A stretch of 8,641 nt of DNA from an uncultured Prevotella sp. (GTDB lineage Bacteria > Bacteroidota > Bacteroidia > Bacteroidales > Bacteroidaceae): positions 1-8,641 of the forward strand of contig CALBYK010000337.1 of the NCBI GenBank assembly GCA_937889855.1, read 5' to 3'. A program made the position numbers and the translations under genes. Below the pieces are notes generated by a model, which had not been told where the DNA came from, did not search any database, and worked only from the letters and a program-made list of their open reading frames with translations. Shown here piece by piece: positions 7,584 through 8,641 of this stretch (positions are counted from its first letter, which is position 1; each line of letters begins with the position of its first letter).

Positions 7584-7655
7584 ATGGCAGTAGAACGTAA
7601 TGTGAATGGCTTGTCTATGCCAATGTCATCCGCCATGAAAATACGCAGAAGTTAA
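7584..7655 (+). CDS. Possible 23-residue small ORF, doubtful
   Basis: An ATG opens MAVERNVNGLSMPMSSAMKIRRS and ends with TAA exactly one base before a terminator-like stem. The peptide is short, mildly basic at its end and matches nothing I recognise. There is no clear ribosome binding site and no good TAnnTTTG promoter upstream; TATGAGTTTG at 7564-7573 has two extra bases. The only reason to list it is the close packing of stop codon and hairpin, which would suit a small gene or leader peptide. It may equally be a chance ORF inside a short untranslated RNA. Confidence 0.15.
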   Translation: MAVERNVNGLSMPMSSAMKIRRS

Positions 7656-7695
7656 GGTTCGTCACTCGAAATATTGGATGAACCATATTTTTTTT
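7656..7695 (+). terminator. Plus-strand hairpin with T-tract upstream of the outer-membrane protein gene
   Basis: GGTTCGTC (7656-7663) pairs with GATGAACC (7677-7684) across a 13-base loop; the 8-bp stem has one G-U pair that becomes an A-C mismatch on the opposite strand. ATA and eight consecutive T residues (7688-7695) follow. This is the layout of a factor-independent terminator read on the plus strand, yet no plus-strand gene of normal size lies before it. It could end a small RNA, act as an attenuator for the gene at 7786, or be a remnant of a lost gene. Confidence 0.45.
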
Positions 7696-7739
7696 ATTAA
7701 ACAGTGTTAATGATAATGGATAAATCATGATTGTTTTGT

Positions 7740-7747
7740 TATATTTG
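7740..7747 (+). promoter_or_regulatory. Candidate -7 element for the outer-membrane protein gene
   Basis: TATATTTG matches the Bacteroidetes -7 consensus TAnnTTTG exactly and ends 38 bases before the ATG at 7786. No TTTG is present at the expected -33 position, where the sequence reads TGATAATGGA, so only half of the promoter is supported. If real, transcription would start downstream of the hairpin at 7656-7695 and avoid it. Confidence 0.45.
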
Positions 7748-7785
7748 TATTAGTAAATAATTTATAACACATAATTGGCAATTGT

Positions 7786-8641
7786 ATGGAAAACATTATC
7801 AAAAAGTCATGTTTGGTGCTCCTTGTCTGCTTGGTGCAGTTGATGGTGTGTCATGCCGACACTTTTAAGGGAAAGATTGTGAATGCCGAGACGGGTGAGA
7901 TAATCGTCGGCGCGAGCATACAGAGTGAGGTAAATCCACATCCCGGATGGTCGATGCAATGTTCGGCAGAGACCGACAGCACCGGCTGCTTTTACCTTAC
8001 GAACCGATGGGAGGGACGCATCATGTTCAAGTTCAGCATGATTGGCTACCGCATATCGCGCAAGGTCGACTATTCCTACGGCGAGGAGGTAAACGACACC
8101 ACCGACCTTGGCACGATACGTTTGCAGCCTACTGCTCTGATGCTTCATGAAGTGGAGGTGACGGCTAAGGTGCCGCGCATCACCATGTCGGGCGACACCA
8201 TCGTGTTCAATCCCGAAGCGTTTAAGCTGAAGGACGGAGCGCGCCTTGACGAGCTGATAAAGAAACTTCCTGGTGTGCAGAACCGCGACGGCAAGCTCTA
8301 TTGGAACGACAAGCCCATACGCCTTATGATGAACGGCAAGAATCTTTTTGGAGGCGACCAGATAATAGACCAGCTGCCGGCTGATGTGGCAAAGAAACTG
8401 AAGCTTTATGACCGCAAGTCGGAACTCTCTCGACACACGGGCAGCGACGACGGCGAGGAAGACCAGGTGCTCGACATACAGGTGAAACCTGGATTCCTGG
8501 ACAAGTGGTATGGTGAAGTGGAGGCTATGTATCAGACAAAGAAACGCTATATGTTTGACATTACAGCCAGTAAGCTCAGCGACCACGACCCGCAGATGGT
8601 CTATGCACAGGCAAACAACGCCAACCGTTATGTCGACCGCA
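7786..8641 (+). CDS. TonB-dependent-receptor-like outer-membrane beta-barrel protein, N-terminal part
   Basis: The frame is open from ATG 7786 to the right edge (285 codons), so the gene is cut by the window. The product begins with MENIIKK, then a hydrophobic stretch SCLVLLVCLVQLMVCHA (8-24), a likely signal peptide with cleavage near A24. Residues about 26-114 look like a carboxypeptidase-D-regulatory-like beta-sandwich: FKGKIVNAETGEIIVGASI, a central TDSTGCFYL, then FKFSMIGYR and a closing LGTIRLQP. The segment LHEVEVTAKVPRI (120-132) followed by MSGDTIVFNPEAF and RLDELIKKLPGVQ (153-165) with MMNGKNLFGGD (181-191) is typical of the plug-like region of outer-membrane beta-barrel family proteins and TonB-dependent receptors. 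The barrel itself would lie beyond the edge. No SusD-type gene is visible, so a glycan-uptake role cannot be claimed; the substrate is unknown. It is transcribed divergently from hflX. Confidence 0.85.
   Translation, partial: MENIIKKSCLVLLVCLVQLMVCHADTFKGKIVNAETGEIIVGASIQSEVNPHPGWSMQCSAETDSTGCFYLTNRWEGRIMFKFSMIGYRISRKVDYSYGEEVNDTTDLGTIRLQPTALMLHEVEVTAKVPRITMSGDTIVFNPEAFKLKDGARLDELIKKLPGVQNRDGKLYWNDKPIRLMMNGKNLFGGDQIIDQLPADVAKKLKLYDRKSELSRHTGSDDGEEDQVLDIQVKPGFLDKWYGEVEAMYQTKKRYMFDITASKLSDHDPQMVYAQANNANRYVDR

Larger units (their letters stand above)
7464..7785. other. AT-rich divergent intergenic region
   Basis: This 322-base gap separates the divergent hflX and outer-membrane protein genes. 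It holds the hflX promoter on the minus side, an AT-rich stretch including ATATATATATT near 7518-7527, a long T-run around 7556-7564, a 23-codon plus-strand ORF (7584-7655), a plus-strand hairpin with T-tract (7656-7695) and a promoter-like element (7740-7747). No known riboswitch or RNA gene is recognised, and no tRNA-like fold is apparent. Confidence 0.6.

Noticed and set aside
7807..8586. 259-codon minus-strand ORF opposite the outer-membrane protein gene
   Set aside because: The plus-strand frame from 7786 has a signal peptide, a regulatory-like domain and a plug-like segment, while the minus-strand translation is low in complexity and has no recognisable domain. It is a shadow caused by codon bias.
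1..8641. CRISPR array, tRNA, rRNA, insertion sequence, prophage or defence island
   Set aside because: No regularly spaced repeats, cloverleaf-like sequence, transposase or integrase motifs, or nuclease-type defence genes were found; the genes are core or envelope functions.

Overview
The window looks like an ordinary chromosomal stretch of a Bacteroidetes bacterium, most likely order Bacteroidales (Prevotellaceae or Muribaculaceae-like; the family is inferred). The reasons are a SprA/Sov outer-membrane translocon gene, a DUF4954 family gene, an HflX of Bacteroidetes type, a TonB-receptor-like outer-membrane protein, promoters resembling the Bacteroidetes TAnnTTTG element, and the lack of clear Shine-Dalgarno sequences. 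GC content is close to half in the genes and falls sharply between them.

Layout. Four genes lie head to tail on the minus strand and are transcribed from right to left: hflX (7463 to 6219), a DUF4954 family gene (6151 to 4298), ruvA (4114 to 3500) and sprA (from about 3424 to beyond the left edge). A 322-base AT-rich divergent region (7464-7785) separates hflX from a plus-strand outer-membrane beta-barrel gene that starts at 7786 and runs off the right edge. A good minus-strand promoter sits just upstream of hflX. A GC-rich hairpin lies between hflX and the DUF4954 gene. A perfect 19-bp inverted repeat lies between the DUF4954 gene and ruvA and probably ends the first transcription unit. ruvA and sprA probably form a second unit.

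Functions. RuvA is the Holliday-junction-binding subunit of RuvAB. SprA is the giant outer-membrane barrel of the type IX secretion system. HflX is a ribosome-associated GTPase. The DUF4954 protein is uncharacterised and has a left-handed beta-helix-like N-terminal half. The plus-strand protein has a signal peptide, a carboxypeptidase-regulatory-like domain and a plug-like segment. These genes do not form one pathway; they are mostly housekeeping genes plus envelope functions.

I found no CRISPR array, tRNA, rRNA, insertion sequence, phage gene or defence system. The less ordinary points are in the intergenic sequence: the long perfect hairpin, a plus-strand terminator-like hairpin directly abutting a 23-codon ORF, a 14-bp palindrome before ruvA, and a SprA start that appears to need a non-ATG codon.
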